Shown here piece by piece: positions 9,565-17,594 of a DNA stretch of 64,000 nucleotides. The stretch spans positions 558,001-622,000 of the forward strand of contig NZ_KB905342.1 in assembly GCF_000378765.1 (NCBI RefSeq), written 5' to 3'. The notes below the pieces were generated by a model. That model saw only the letters and a list, made by a program, of their open reading frames with translations, did not search any database and was not told where the DNA came from. A program made the position numbers and the translations under genes. How positions within the stretch are numbered: position 1 is the first letter of the stretch; every line of letters starts with the position of its first letter. The DNA comes from Psychroflexus tropicus DSM 15496 (lineage in GTDB: Bacteria; Bacteroidota; Bacteroidia; Flavobacteriales; Flavobacteriaceae).

Positions 9565-9604
9565 AGACCTCAAAGTCCCCAAAGCTTTGGGGACTTTGAG
9601 GTCT
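9565..9604. terminator. Perfect 40-bp palindrome between FAD and Fe-S genes
   Basis: Bases 9565-9584 (starting AGACCTCAAAGTCCCC) are an exact inverted copy of 9585-9604, so a 16- to 18-bp stem can form. Followed by CGAAAAAA rather than a T-run. A decayed relative with the arm AACCTGTGAGGTCT sits at 9620-9648. Same outer arm (GACCTCA) as the hairpins at 3409 and 54042. Its position inside an apparent operon suggests partial termination or RNA protection. Confidence 0.65.
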
Positions 9605-9661
9605 CGAAAAAAACAAAACTTCACAAGCATCCAAAACCTGTGAGGTCTAAAAACTAAAATT

Positions 9662-11254
9662 ATGAGTGCAAATTTAAACATGTCGGTCACCGGGAATGCT
9701 CCAGAGGCTTTGTCTATTCAACAAAAACTATCTAGTGCGCTTGGTCTTGCAGGACTTTTGATCATGAGTCTGTCTATAACCGATATCGGTTTCCAGCCCA
9801 AAACGCTCTGGTTAAGTCTGTCGTTAGGGATGGTAGCTGCGGGAATTGTTTGGTACAGCAAAGCCAGTTATGCGCATTTGCCTGAAGGCATTAAAAATGA
9901 TGGGGTGTATTTTAAGTCCCTGACCAATCGGGGATTATGGGCCTATATTTTAGGTTTACTTCTCACAGGATTTTACGTGGTGCTATACTTTTACCCGAGT
10001 TTATTGGGGCTTAATAGCGAAGGGGAGAATACGGGAATCGTGGCATTGTTCGATCCGTTAAGTCAAGCCTTGAGCGGTAATCCCGCCAGCCAGTGGTTTG
10101 TGTATGGGACTCTGTATACGCTGGCTATCCTTGGTTTTGGAATTAAGTTTCTTTGGAAATACAGACATAACCGCTACCAGCGCCTAAGGACCTTTTCGGT
10201 GATGTTTTTTCAGCTGGGATTTGCCTTTATCATTCCGGAAGTTATGGCCAGACTCAATGGAGACGATTTTTCTTTGCCTTATTATAACCTGGTCAACATC
10301 TGGCCTTTGAACTATTACAACTTCGAGCAATACCGGGTCGATGAATTCATCAGCGCTGGTTCTGTAGGCATTGGCTTACTGATTTTTGGAGTGCTCTCGA
10401 TTTTGGTGATTACCCCTATATTAACTTACAAATACGGTAAACGCTGGTACTGTTCCTGGGTCTGTGGCTGTGGAGGTCTGGCTGAAACTGCTGGCGATCC
10501 CTTCCGTCATTTGAGTGACAAGTCACAAAACGCCTGGAAACTCGAGCGTTGGCTGGTGCATACCGTGGTGGTATTTGTGGTGATTTCGACAACCGCTGTG
10601 GTATACTCTTATCTTAAGACCGATCAGTACTGGTTATCAGGAACGGCGTTTTTAATTAGCGTCGCTACTTTATTGACGATAGTTTTCAGTTGGGTGATGA
10701 TTTACAAACGCCAAGAATTACAAAAGGATGCCAAATATGCTGCTATCGGATTCTTGGTGTTGATTCTAGCCTTAATCGGTTTACACTTTTCGGGAATGAC
10801 CGATAAAATCTTTGTGTTTGAAGCAGAAACTTTAAGGTCTAGTTACGGGTTTGCGATTGGCGCGATATTTTCTGGGGTGGTAGGCGTTGGCTTTTACCCT
10901 ATTTTTGGAAATCGGGTCTGGTGTCGATTTGGTTGCCCCATGGCCGCGATTTTAGGCTTTCAGCAGCGCTTGTTTTCAAAATTTAGAATCACGACCAACG
11001 GCGGGCAGTGCATTTCCTGTGGCAACTGTTCGACTTACTGCGAAATGGGTATCGACGTGCGAGCTTACGCCCAAAAAGGAGAAAATATCGTCAGATCCTC
11101 TTGTGTGGGTTGTGGCATTTGCGCTTCAGTGTGCCCAAGAGGCGTTTTAAAATTAGAAAACGACACCCCAGCTGGGCGAATCAATTCTCAGGAGGTTTTG
11201 TTAGGTAATGACGTTGATCTAATGGATTTGGTGAATCAGAACCAGAAAAACTAG
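9662..11254 (+). CDS. Membrane-bound polyferredoxin (NapH/CcoG-like 4Fe-4S protein)
   Basis: 530 aa membrane protein with several hydrophobic segments (about residues 25-65, 90-115, 145-165, 180-200, 235-260, 295-370, 390-420). Two cysteine clusters face the membrane edge, WYCSWVCGCGG and WCRFGCPMA, as in NapH/NosR/CcoG-type proteins. A C-terminal pair of 4Fe-4S motifs follows: CISCGNCSTYC and CVGCGICASVCPRG. It probably moves electrons between a soluble or membrane donor and the periplasm. The FAD oxidoreductase just upstream is the likely partner. The exact pathway cannot be assigned from sequence. Confidence 0.85.
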   Translation: MSANLNMSVTGNAPEALSIQQKLSSALGLAGLLIMSLSITDIGFQPKTLWLSLSLGMVAAGIVWYSKASYAHLPEGIKNDGVYFKSLTNRGLWAYILGLLLTGFYVVLYFYPSLLGLNSEGENTGIVALFDPLSQALSGNPASQWFVYGTLYTLAILGFGIKFLWKYRHNRYQRLRTFSVMFFQLGFAFIIPEVMARLNGDDFSLPYYNLVNIWPLNYYNFEQYRVDEFISAGSVGIGLLIFGVLSILVITPILTYKYGKRWYCSWVCGCGGLAETAGDPFRHLSDKSQNAWKLERWLVHTVVVFVVISTTAVVYSYLKTDQYWLSGTAFLISVATLLTIVFSWVMIYKRQELQKDAKYAAIGFLVLILALIGLHFSGMTDKIFVFEAETLRSSYGFAIGAIFSGVVGVGFYPIFGNRVWCRFGCPMAAILGFQQRLFSKFRITTNGGQCISCGNCSTYCEMGIDVRAYAQKGENIVRSSCVGCGICASVCPRGVLKLENDTPAGRINSQEVLLGNDVDLMDLVNQNQKN

Positions 11255-12408
11255 TCAGCGTCTTCCAGCATTGTATAAGCCCCTTCCAGGTACTTATAAA
11301 AATCGGCGGGAAACACAGCCTTATCGGTTTTAGACGCTCGATGATGGCCTAAGCGAACGATTAACACATCATTTTTGGGATCGCCAATAACGTACTGTCC
11401 TAGAACGCCTTGCATTACGAAAAAAGGCCTACCGCCAATTTCCTCCAGCCAAAAACCATACCCGTATTCAGGATCATTTTTAAAGCGGGGTTGTATGCTT
11501 TTTTCTATAAAATTGGAGTTAAGCAGCTGCTTTCCGTTCCATTGGCCCTGATTCATGACCAGTAATCCCATTCTGGCAAAATCGCGAGCATTGGAGGCCA
11601 GGCAGCAGTAGGATTTCTCCATACCGCTTTCTTCACTGTCGAGCTGCCAGTAGGCAGGCTCTTCCATTCCCATGGGTTTCCAGAAGTTGTCGCTAAGGTA
11701 GTTGGATAAATGCTGACCAGTCGCCTTTTCTATCACCATCCCCAAAAGCTGGGTATTGCCACTGAGGTATTTAAATGCTTCTCCCGGTTGTTCGTCTACA
11801 GATAAGTCCAGGATTAACTCTCTTACATTGCTTTTGTAGTAAGCCTGGGCAGTAACCGAAAAAGGAGAGTAGTAATTTTCATTCCAATTGAGTCCAGAGG
11901 CCATCGAGGCCAGGTCGCCTACAGTGACCTGCTCGGCATATTCCCCTTTCAGGTTGGGAAAAAAGTCAGTGACCTTTTGGTCCAAACTTTCCACGTGGCC
12001 TTCTTCAATGGCTTTACCTAAAAGCAAAGTGGTAATACTTTTAGCCATAGAAAAGGAATTGGTATGCGAGTTGGGGCCATAGCCTTCAGTATAATATTCA
12101 TGCCACAGCTGCCCGTCCTTAAAGATCAAATAGGCGATGCTGCCATAGGTCTCATGCGTCTGTTTCAGCTCTTCTGGCATTTCAACGCTTTTGTAATCTT
12201 CATGCTTGGCTAGGGGCTGTGGATTGGCATTCGCCACTGTCCGGTTATCAAAATAGGGATAATCGTCAATAAAGGCAGTATCATGACCGGTGAGATAAAC
12301 CACGCGAACGCCTTTAAGCACATAGCCATAGCCTGTGGCATACAGTCCAATAACGATGAGGATGAGGATACCCGCCAACCATTTCAGTAACTTGAGAACT
12401 ATTTTCAT
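11251..12408 (-). CDS. Serine hydrolase, beta-lactamase class C family
   Basis: 385 aa with an N-terminal membrane anchor or signal (about residues 8-28). The SxxK motif SMAKS carries the catalytic serine and lysine, and the YxN-like motif YLSGN follows at the expected distance; the third motif is not the canonical KTG but falls near GHHRAS. Family members include esterases, DD-peptidases and 6-aminohexanoate hydrolases, so the substrate is open. Converges on and overlaps by 4 bp the Fe-S gene on the other strand. Confidence 0.85.
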   Translation of the reverse strand: MKIVLKLLKWLAGILILIVIGLYATGYGYVLKGVRVVYLTGHDTAFIDDYPYFDNRTVANANPQPLAKHEDYKSVEMPEELKQTHETYGSIAYLIFKDGQLWHEYYTEGYGPNSHTNSFSMAKSITTLLLGKAIEEGHVESLDQKVTDFFPNLKGEYAEQVTVGDLASMASGLNWNENYYSPFSVTAQAYYKSNVRELILDLSVDEQPGEAFKYLSGNTQLLGMVIEKATGQHLSNYLSDNFWKPMGMEEPAYWQLDSEESGMEKSYCCLASNARDFARMGLLVMNQGQWNGKQLLNSNFIEKSIQPRFKNDPEYGYGFWLEEIGGRPFFVMQGVLGQYVIGDPKNDVLIVRLGHHRASKTDKAVFPADFYKYLEGAYTMLEDAD

Positions 12409-12885
12409 TCTATTGATTTTGGATAAAAATAGAAATTAGTTTTAATTATTTTAAAAAATAAATACAGACCCCTTTTAAAACCACCTGCACTGGCTAGTGA
12501 ATAATTTATACTGAATTTGCTTACGTAAACTTGACGCCCTGAGATACATTGCTTAAAGCAATTGAGGAAGCTTTAAGATCCAGTTGGGATCGGCGAGGCA
12601 ACTGAAGTGGAGAAGATGGCTTGTAGCTTTTATGAATATTAATATTTTTAAATTTACATAAGTTTATCCTCAACCGTATTTGTTAGGATTTAAATGTGTA
12701 TGTTTATACCCACCAATCAACATAACGGGTCTTTTTACTGGAATTTTATATAATAACCTATAAAAAAGAACAAGTGGTTGAGGATATTATTAGTTATAAG
12801 CAAGTTGAAATATAATAACAATTAAAGTCTGAATAAACCGAAAAAAGACTAAAAATAGGAGTAGGTAAAAATTTAATAAATTAAA
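12409..12885. other. Long intergenic stretch before the accessory region
   Basis: 477 bp without a supportable gene. It holds upstream sequence of the leftward serine hydrolase, an unremarkable mixed stretch at about 12530-12650, and the first copy of the 122-bp inverted-end repeat (12665-12786), which ends 99 bp before the lipoprotein ATG at 12886. Confidence 0.6.
12665..12786 (+). repeat. 122-bp repeat with 11-bp inverted ends, copy 1
   Basis: Begins TATCCTCAACC and ends GGTTGAGGATA, a perfect 11-bp terminal inverted repeat. A second copy of exactly the same length lies at 14162-14283 in the same orientation, about 85 percent identical by eye with the ends unchanged. Similarity continues a few bases outside the ends (ATAAGTT on the left, TAGTT on the right). 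No coding capacity. Either a MITE-like element or a structured leader/promoter element of accessory genes; no clear target duplication is visible. Confidence 0.75.
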
Positions 12886-13254
12886 ATGATTAAAAAATTT
12901 ACAATTATCGCTGGCTTAGTAAGCACAGTTCTTCTCACGAGTTGCGCGGGGCATTATGGTTTAACAACCAATATTAACAATCATACAACTGAGGTTGTTT
13001 TAGCAGATAATAACTTTAAAGTTATTAGCAGTGTATCTGGTGACGCAAGCGTTACATATATTCTTGGTATCGGTGGTTTATCTAAAAAAGCATTAATAGC
13101 GGAAGCAAGAAAAGAAATGCTTGAGAAAGCAAATTTAGAAGGAAGTGCTAAAGCAATTATAAATGAAACGGTTGAAATTAAAGGGACAAGTTTCCCTTTT
13201 GTGGGAAAGAAAACTGTGACGGTTTCGGCACAAGTGATTGAATTTCTTGACTAA
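12886..13254 (+). CDS. Small lipoprotein, DUF6567-like
   Basis: 122 aa with a lipoprotein signal (LLTSC at residues 16-20), so probably anchored in the outer or inner membrane. The mature part contains NNFKVISSVSG and ILGIGGLSKKALIAEARKEM, matching my recollection of the DUF6567 family; function unknown. It stands alone between the first 122-bp repeat and a strong terminator at 13268-13298, so it is a single-gene transcription unit. Confidence 0.75.
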   Translation: MIKKFTIIAGLVSTVLLTSCAGHYGLTTNINNHTTEVVLADNNFKVISSVSGDASVTYILGIGGLSKKALIAEARKEMLEKANLEGSAKAIINETVEIKGTSFPFVGKKTVTVSAQVIEFLD

Positions 13255-13267
13255 TATTTATTCCTAA

Positions 13268-13298
13268 AATTACCCTGTATTTGATGTACAGGGTAATT
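13268..13298 (+). terminator. Terminator after lipoprotein gene
   Basis: 12-bp perfect stem AATTACCCTGTA (13268-13279) with its complement (13287-13298) and a 7-nt loop, 14 bp after the stop codon. Downstream sequence is AT-rich. Confidence 0.75.
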
Positions 13299-13376
13299 AA
13301 TTTATATCAAATCTAAGAGAGAAATTCAACTCTAAATTAGAATTACCTAAATATTTTAAATTTAACTATAAACTAA

Positions 13377-13520
13377 AACCTGCCTATAACAAATTATAAC
13401 CGCAATCACGGCAGATTCGACAACGTTCGAATCCCTGTTTGCTGACAGGTAAATACTTGGAATTACTTAATTAAGTGCTTAACCACGCAACTAAACATAC
13501 ATAACGCTGTTATAAATAAT
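13377..13520. repeat. Structured palindromic spacer (cassette-boundary type)
   Basis: Non-coding 145 bp with several nested inverted repeats: GATTCGA (13414-13420) with TCGAATC (13427-13433), ACCTG near 13378 with CAGGT (13446-13450), and the perfect palindrome ACTTAATTAAGT (13465-13476). It ends in CATACATAACGCTGTTATA. I recall similar sequences between unrelated single genes in other Flavobacteriia, but cannot confirm this here. It lies between two unrelated genes. Confidence 0.45.
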
Positions 13521-13541
13521 TTCCGGACGAAAAAAAAGAAA

Positions 13542-13915
13542 ATGAAATGTTTGATATGCTCCAATGAAATTTATGAGAAATATTGTTTCAAATGTCGGCA
13601 GCATCTGAAAAGTGAAAGGATTTCTACCAAATCGATTTTAGAAGATTTGTTTGGCAATCTTTTTTCATTAGAAAAATCGTTTTTTAAGAACATTAAAATT
13701 GCTTTATTAAGACCACAAAAACTTATACTAAATTATTGGAAAGGATTCAGAGGGTATTATTATAGTCCTGGCAAATTTTTAGTAATCGCATCATCTTTTT
13801 TAATCCAAATTTCTTAACATTCAACATAAAAGATGGAAAACCAAACTCTGTGATTTTAACAAGAGATAATCTGAATGTTGAAATAGAATTAAACGAGAGC
13901 GAGAAAAAACTATGA
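13542..13915 (+). pseudogene. DUF3667-like membrane protein gene with frameshift
   Basis: The first reading frame gives 91 aa (to 13817): zinc-ribbon start CLICSNEIYEKYCFKC, then LLRPQKLILNYWKG and YSPGKFLVIA, which resemble DUF3667 proteins. It then hits a stop. Shifting by -1 at the six-T run 13796-13801 (heptamer T TTT TTA in frame) continues as FFNPNFLTFNIKDGKPNSV for about 38 more codons to TGA at 13913-13915, which overlaps the next ATG by 4 bp. The coupling to the next gene argues that the shifted frame is the original one. Even so it is shorter than usual DUF3667 proteins. Mutation, sequencing error in the T-run or programmed slippage are all possible. Confidence 0.5.
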
Positions 13916-14112
13916 AAAGAAAGACTTTATTCCTAATCTGTGCAATTGTATCGGCGCTACTTTTTATTGGAATGCTTAGCGAAACGGATCCTAAAACTTT
14001 TTTCGGCTATTCTATAAGTATTTGGTTTTACACGGCATTTTGGCTGCTAAATACGTTTATTCTTGTAAAAGCATACCTCTCGTTACTTAAAACTGAAAAA
14101 GAAAAAAATTAA
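13912..14112 (+). CDS. Small membrane protein, unknown
   Basis: 66 aa with two hydrophobic segments (about residues 6-22 and 33-56) and a charged lysine/glutamate tail. No family recognised. Its ATG overlaps the stop of the frameshifted upstream reading frame (ATGA), which suggests translational coupling with the DUF3667-like gene. Confidence 0.5.
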   Translation: MKRKTLFLICAIVSALLFIGMLSETDPKTFFGYSISIWFYTAFWLLNTFILVKAYLSLLKTEKEKN

Positions 14113-14161
14113 AGCTTTAGGTGGTGGACATTTGTTGACTCCAATCACATCCATATAAGTT

Positions 14162-14283
14162 TATCCTCAACCGTATATATTAGGATTTAAATGTGTATGT
14201 TTATACCGACCAACCAATTCAACTGGCCTTTTTACTGCAATCTTTTATGATAACCTATAAAAAAGTACAAGTGGTTGAGGATA
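14162..14283 (+). repeat. 122-bp repeat with 11-bp inverted ends, copy 2
   Basis: Second copy of the element at 12665-12786, same length and orientation, with identical 11-bp inverted ends TATCCTCAACC / GGTTGAGGATA and substitutions inside. It ends 134 bp before the restriction-modification gene. The 14113-14417 gap contains only this repeat and the hairpin at 14321-14383. Confidence 0.75.
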
Positions 14284-14320
14284 TTTACTAGTTGGGCAAC
14301 ATACAAAAAGCCCACCGCAC

Positions 14321-14383
14321 AAACAGCACATTTGGTTTTTGCCGACACAAGAGCTAACGCTAAAAAAACCAAAAGAGCTGTTT
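14321..14383 (+). other. Two-tier hairpin with ACA/AGA internal loop, copy 1
   Basis: Stem 1: AAACAGC (14321-14327) with GCTGTTT (14377-14383). Internal loop ACA (14328-14330) opposite AGA (14374-14376). Stem 2: TTTGGTTTTT (14331-14340) with AAAAACCAAA (14364-14373). The loop contains GCCGACAC. After it comes TTTGCCAACGCTCTGACAGA, 18 bp before the R-M ATG. The same plan with different stem bases is found at 18549-18607, so the fold rather than the sequence is conserved. It may be an RNA leader or a recombination site. Confidence 0.55.
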
Positions 14384-14417
14384 TTTGCCAACGCTCTGAC
14401 AGAAATTGAAAGAATAA

Positions 14418-17400
14418 ATGACATTAGAACAATATATTGACAACTTAGACAAAAGGTACAGACTCGGAAACGCAACCGAACATACTTTTCGTGGCGACTT
14501 ACAACAACTTTTGGAAAGTTTGGTGCCGACTATCAGAGCAACCAACGAACCGAAAAGACAGAGTTGCGGTGCACCTGACTACATTTTGACTAAAAAAGAT
14601 ATTCCTGTTGGATTTATAGAAGCTAAAGACATTGGGGACAAAGACCTTGACGGAACAAAGAAAACAGGAAACAAAGAGCAGTTTGACCGATACAAAGCTT
14701 CTCTAAACAATTTGATTTTTACGGACTACATCAACTTTCATCTGTACCGAGAAGGCGAATTCATTACAAAAATTGCCATTGCTGAAATAACCGACAAAGG
14801 CATAAAACCTTTGCCAGAGAACTTTGTAAACTTTGAAAATCTAATCAAAGACTTTTGCGTTCACGTTGGGCAAACAATAAAAAGTTCAAAAAAATTAGCA
14901 GAAATGATGGCGGGCAAAGCCCGCCTTCTTTCTGATATTATTGAAAAGTCGTTGACCAGTGATGAAGAAAATCAAGAGAACAGTACGCTAAAAGAGCAAA
15001 TGTTGGCTTTCAAGCAAATTCTGATTCACGACATTACACCACAAGGTTTTGCAGACGTTTACGCTCAAACCATTGCTTACGGAATGTTTGCAGCTCGTTT
15101 GCACGACCCAACTTTGGATAATTTTAGCAGACAAGAAGCGGCTGAACTGATTCCAAAATCAAATCCTTTTTTAAGAAAACTCTTTGGTTACATTGCCGGA
15201 CCAGACATTGACGACCGAATTAAATGGGTTGTAGAAAACCTTTCAGAAATCTTCTTGGCTTGTAACGTCAGCGACATTTTAAAGAACTACGGGAAAGCCA
15301 CCAAAATGGAAGACCCGATTATTCACTTTTATGAAACATTTCTAAGCGAATACGACCCAAAATTGCGTAAATCTCGTGGCGTTTGGTACACACCGCAACC
15401 CGTTGTAAATTTCATTGTTCGGGCAGTTGACGACATTCTGAAAACGGAATTTGATTTACCGCAAGGTCTTGCTGACACTAGCAAAACAAGCATAAAAGTA
15501 AACACCCAAACCGCAGACAAGCGTTCAGCAACAGGTTACAAACAAATGGAACAAGAAGTACACAAAGTACAAATTCTTGACCCTGCCACAGGAACGGGAA
15601 CTTTCTTGGCAGAAGTAGTAAAACACATTCACAAAAAATTTCAAGGACAACAAGGCATTTGGAGCAACTATGTAGAAACGCATTTATTGCCACGCTTGAA
15701 CGGTTTTGAGTTGCTAATGGCTAGTTATGCAATGGCACATTTGAAATTGGATTTGCTTTTAACCGAAACAGGTTACAAACCTACCACCAACCAAAGATTT
15801 AGAGTTTACCTAACAAATAGTTTAGAAGAACACCACCAAGACACAGGAACTCTATTTGCAAATTGGTTGAGTACAGAAGCCAATGAAGCCAACCACATCA
15901 AACGAGATACACCTGTAATGTGTGTGATTGGAAATCCGCCATATAGCGGAGAAAGTGCCAATAAAGGCGAATGGATTATGAGCCTAATGGATGATTACAA
16001 AAAAGAACCAGGTGGAAAAGAAAAATTAAAAGAACGAAACCCAAAATGGATAAATGATGATTATGTAAAGTTTTTGAGATATGGTCAGCATTTTATTGAA
16101 AAAAATGGAAGCGGTGTTTTGGCTTTTATCAATCCACACGGATTTTTAGACAATCCAACTTTTAGGGGAATGCGTTGGAATTTACTGAAAACCTATGACA
16201 AAATTTATACAATAGATTTACACGGGAATAGCAAGAAAAAAGAAACTGCACCAGACGGAAGTGCAGACATTAATGTTTTTGATATTCAACAAGGCGTGTC
16301 TATTAATGTTTTTGTAAAAACAGGAAAAAAGAAAGCTAACGAATTAGGTAAAGTGCTCCATTATGACCTTTATGGAAAACGTGATTTTAAGTACGATTTT
16401 CTAAATGAAAACTCCATCCAATCTATTGAATTTAATGAATTACCAAATGTAGCACCAATGTATTTTATGGTGCAAAAGGATTTTGAAGCAAAAGCAGCTT
16501 ATGACAAGGGATTTTCAATTAATGATTTATTTATAATTAATGGAGTTGGATTAACCACTGCACACGATGATTTTGTTATACAAGAAAACAAAGCAGAATT
16601 ATTAGAATTTTATAAAAGATTCCAATCTTCACCAAGAGATGCCGAATTTTTGCATAAAGAATTCAACGTAAGAAAAAAGACAGGTTGGGATATATTACAA
16701 GGATATGACAACATAAAAAATGAAACTGATTTAAGTAAGTATATCGAACCTATTTCTTATCGACCTTTTGATAACCGCTTTGTTTTTTATGAAGATAAAT
16801 TGGTTTGGCGAACAGTAAGAAAGGTCATGCAACACTTTATCAATGGTGAAAATATTGGCTTAGTTACTGCAAGAAGCAATAAATCTGAAAGTTGTGACCA
16901 TTTTTATATTTCAAAAAATATAATGGAAACCAAATGCGGTGAGAGAACTACGCAATCGGCTATTTTCCCACTTTATATCTATCCCGAAACCAACGGACAA
17001 CAAACCATTGACCAATCAACAGAAAGAACACCAAATCTAAAAGCTGAAATTGTAAGGCAAATTGCAGATAATTTGGCTTTAACTTTCACCAACGAGAAAG
17101 AAACCACCGAAAACACTTTTGCCCCAATTGACATTTTAGACTACATCTATGCGGTTTTGCATTCGCCAAGTTATAGAGAGAAATACAAAGAGTTTTTAAA
17201 AATAGATTTTCCAAGAGTGCCATATCCAAAAGACCAAGACACGTTTTGGCAATTGGTAAAATTAGGCGGAGAAATTCGCCAAATTCATTTGTTAGAAAGT
17301 CCAACCGTTGAGCAATATATTACGCAATATCCTATAGATGGCGATAATGTGGTTGGCAAACTCAAATATCAAGACGGTAAAGTTTACATCAACGACACGC

Positions 17401-17594
17401 AATATTTTGACAATGTTCCGCAAGTAGCTTGGGAGTTTTATATTGGCGGTTATCAACCCGCTCAAAAATGGCTCAAAGACCGTAAAGGCCGCAAATTAGA
17501 GTTTGACGATATTCTGCACTATCAAAAAATCATTGTGGCGCTATGCGAAACAGACCGATTGATGAAGGAGATTGATGAAATTGAGATAGTATGA
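14418..17594 (+). CDS. Single-chain restriction-modification enzyme (type IIG/ISP-like)
   Basis: 1058 aa fusing nuclease, adenine methylase and target recognition. The PD-(D/E)XK nuclease motif is visible at residues 54-70 (D54 in GAPDY, E68 and K70 in FIEAKD). A helical linker follows to about residue 330. The methyltransferase has motif I DPATGTGTF at about 388 and catalytic motif IV NPPYSG at about 506. The remainder holds the recognition domain (LTTAHDD, SYRPFDNRF, TARSNKSE, IFPLYIYP) as in type ISP C-terminal parts. There is no helicase domain, unlike LlaGI. The middle looks more AT-rich than the ends. Its stop overlaps the next ATG by 4 bp. Confidence 0.88.
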   Translation: MTLEQYIDNLDKRYRLGNATEHTFRGDLQQLLESLVPTIRATNEPKRQSCGAPDYILTKKDIPVGFIEAKDIGDKDLDGTKKTGNKEQFDRYKASLNNLIFTDYINFHLYREGEFITKIAIAEITDKGIKPLPENFVNFENLIKDFCVHVGQTIKSSKKLAEMMAGKARLLSDIIEKSLTSDEENQENSTLKEQMLAFKQILIHDITPQGFADVYAQTIAYGMFAARLHDPTLDNFSRQEAAELIPKSNPFLRKLFGYIAGPDIDDRIKWVVENLSEIFLACNVSDILKNYGKATKMEDPIIHFYETFLSEYDPKLRKSRGVWYTPQPVVNFIVRAVDDILKTEFDLPQGLADTSKTSIKVNTQTADKRSATGYKQMEQEVHKVQILDPATGTGTFLAEVVKHIHKKFQGQQGIWSNYVETHLLPRLNGFELLMASYAMAHLKLDLLLTETGYKPTTNQRFRVYLTNSLEEHHQDTGTLFANWLSTEANEANHIKRDTPVMCVIGNPPYSGESANKGEWIMSLMDDYKKEPGGKEKLKERNPKWINDDYVKFLRYGQHFIEKNGSGVLAFINPHGFLDNPTFRGMRWNLLKTYDKIYTIDLHGNSKKKETAPDGSADINVFDIQQGVSINVFVKTGKKKANELGKVLHYDLYGKRDFKYDFLNENSIQSIEFNELPNVAPMYFMVQKDFEAKAAYDKGFSINDLFIINGVGLTTAHDDFVIQENKAELLEFYKRFQSSPRDAEFLHKEFNVRKKTGWDILQGYDNIKNETDLSKYIEPISYRPFDNRFVFYEDKLVWRTVRKVMQHFINGENIGLVTARSNKSESCDHFYISKNIMETKCGERTTQSAIFPLYIYPETNGQQTIDQSTERTPNLKAEIVRQIADNLALTFTNEKETTENTFAPIDILDYIYAVLHSPSYREKYKEFLKIDFPRVPYPKDQDTFWQLVKLGGEIRQIHLLESPTVEQYITQYPIDGDNVVGKLKYQDGKVYINDTQYFDNVPQVAWEFYIGGYQPAQKWLKDRKGRKLEFDDILHYQKIIVALCETDRLMKEIDEIEIV

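Noticed and set aside
13411..13450. Stretch GTTCGAATCCC resembling a tRNA T-arm
   Set aside because: No matching T-stem, anticodon arm or acceptor stem can be drawn; the bases are explained by the GATTCGA/TCGAATC hairpin.
13796..13802. Firm claim of programmed -1 frameshifting
   Set aside because: The heptamer fits, but no clear downstream stimulatory structure is seen and a lost T in a homopolymer is simpler.
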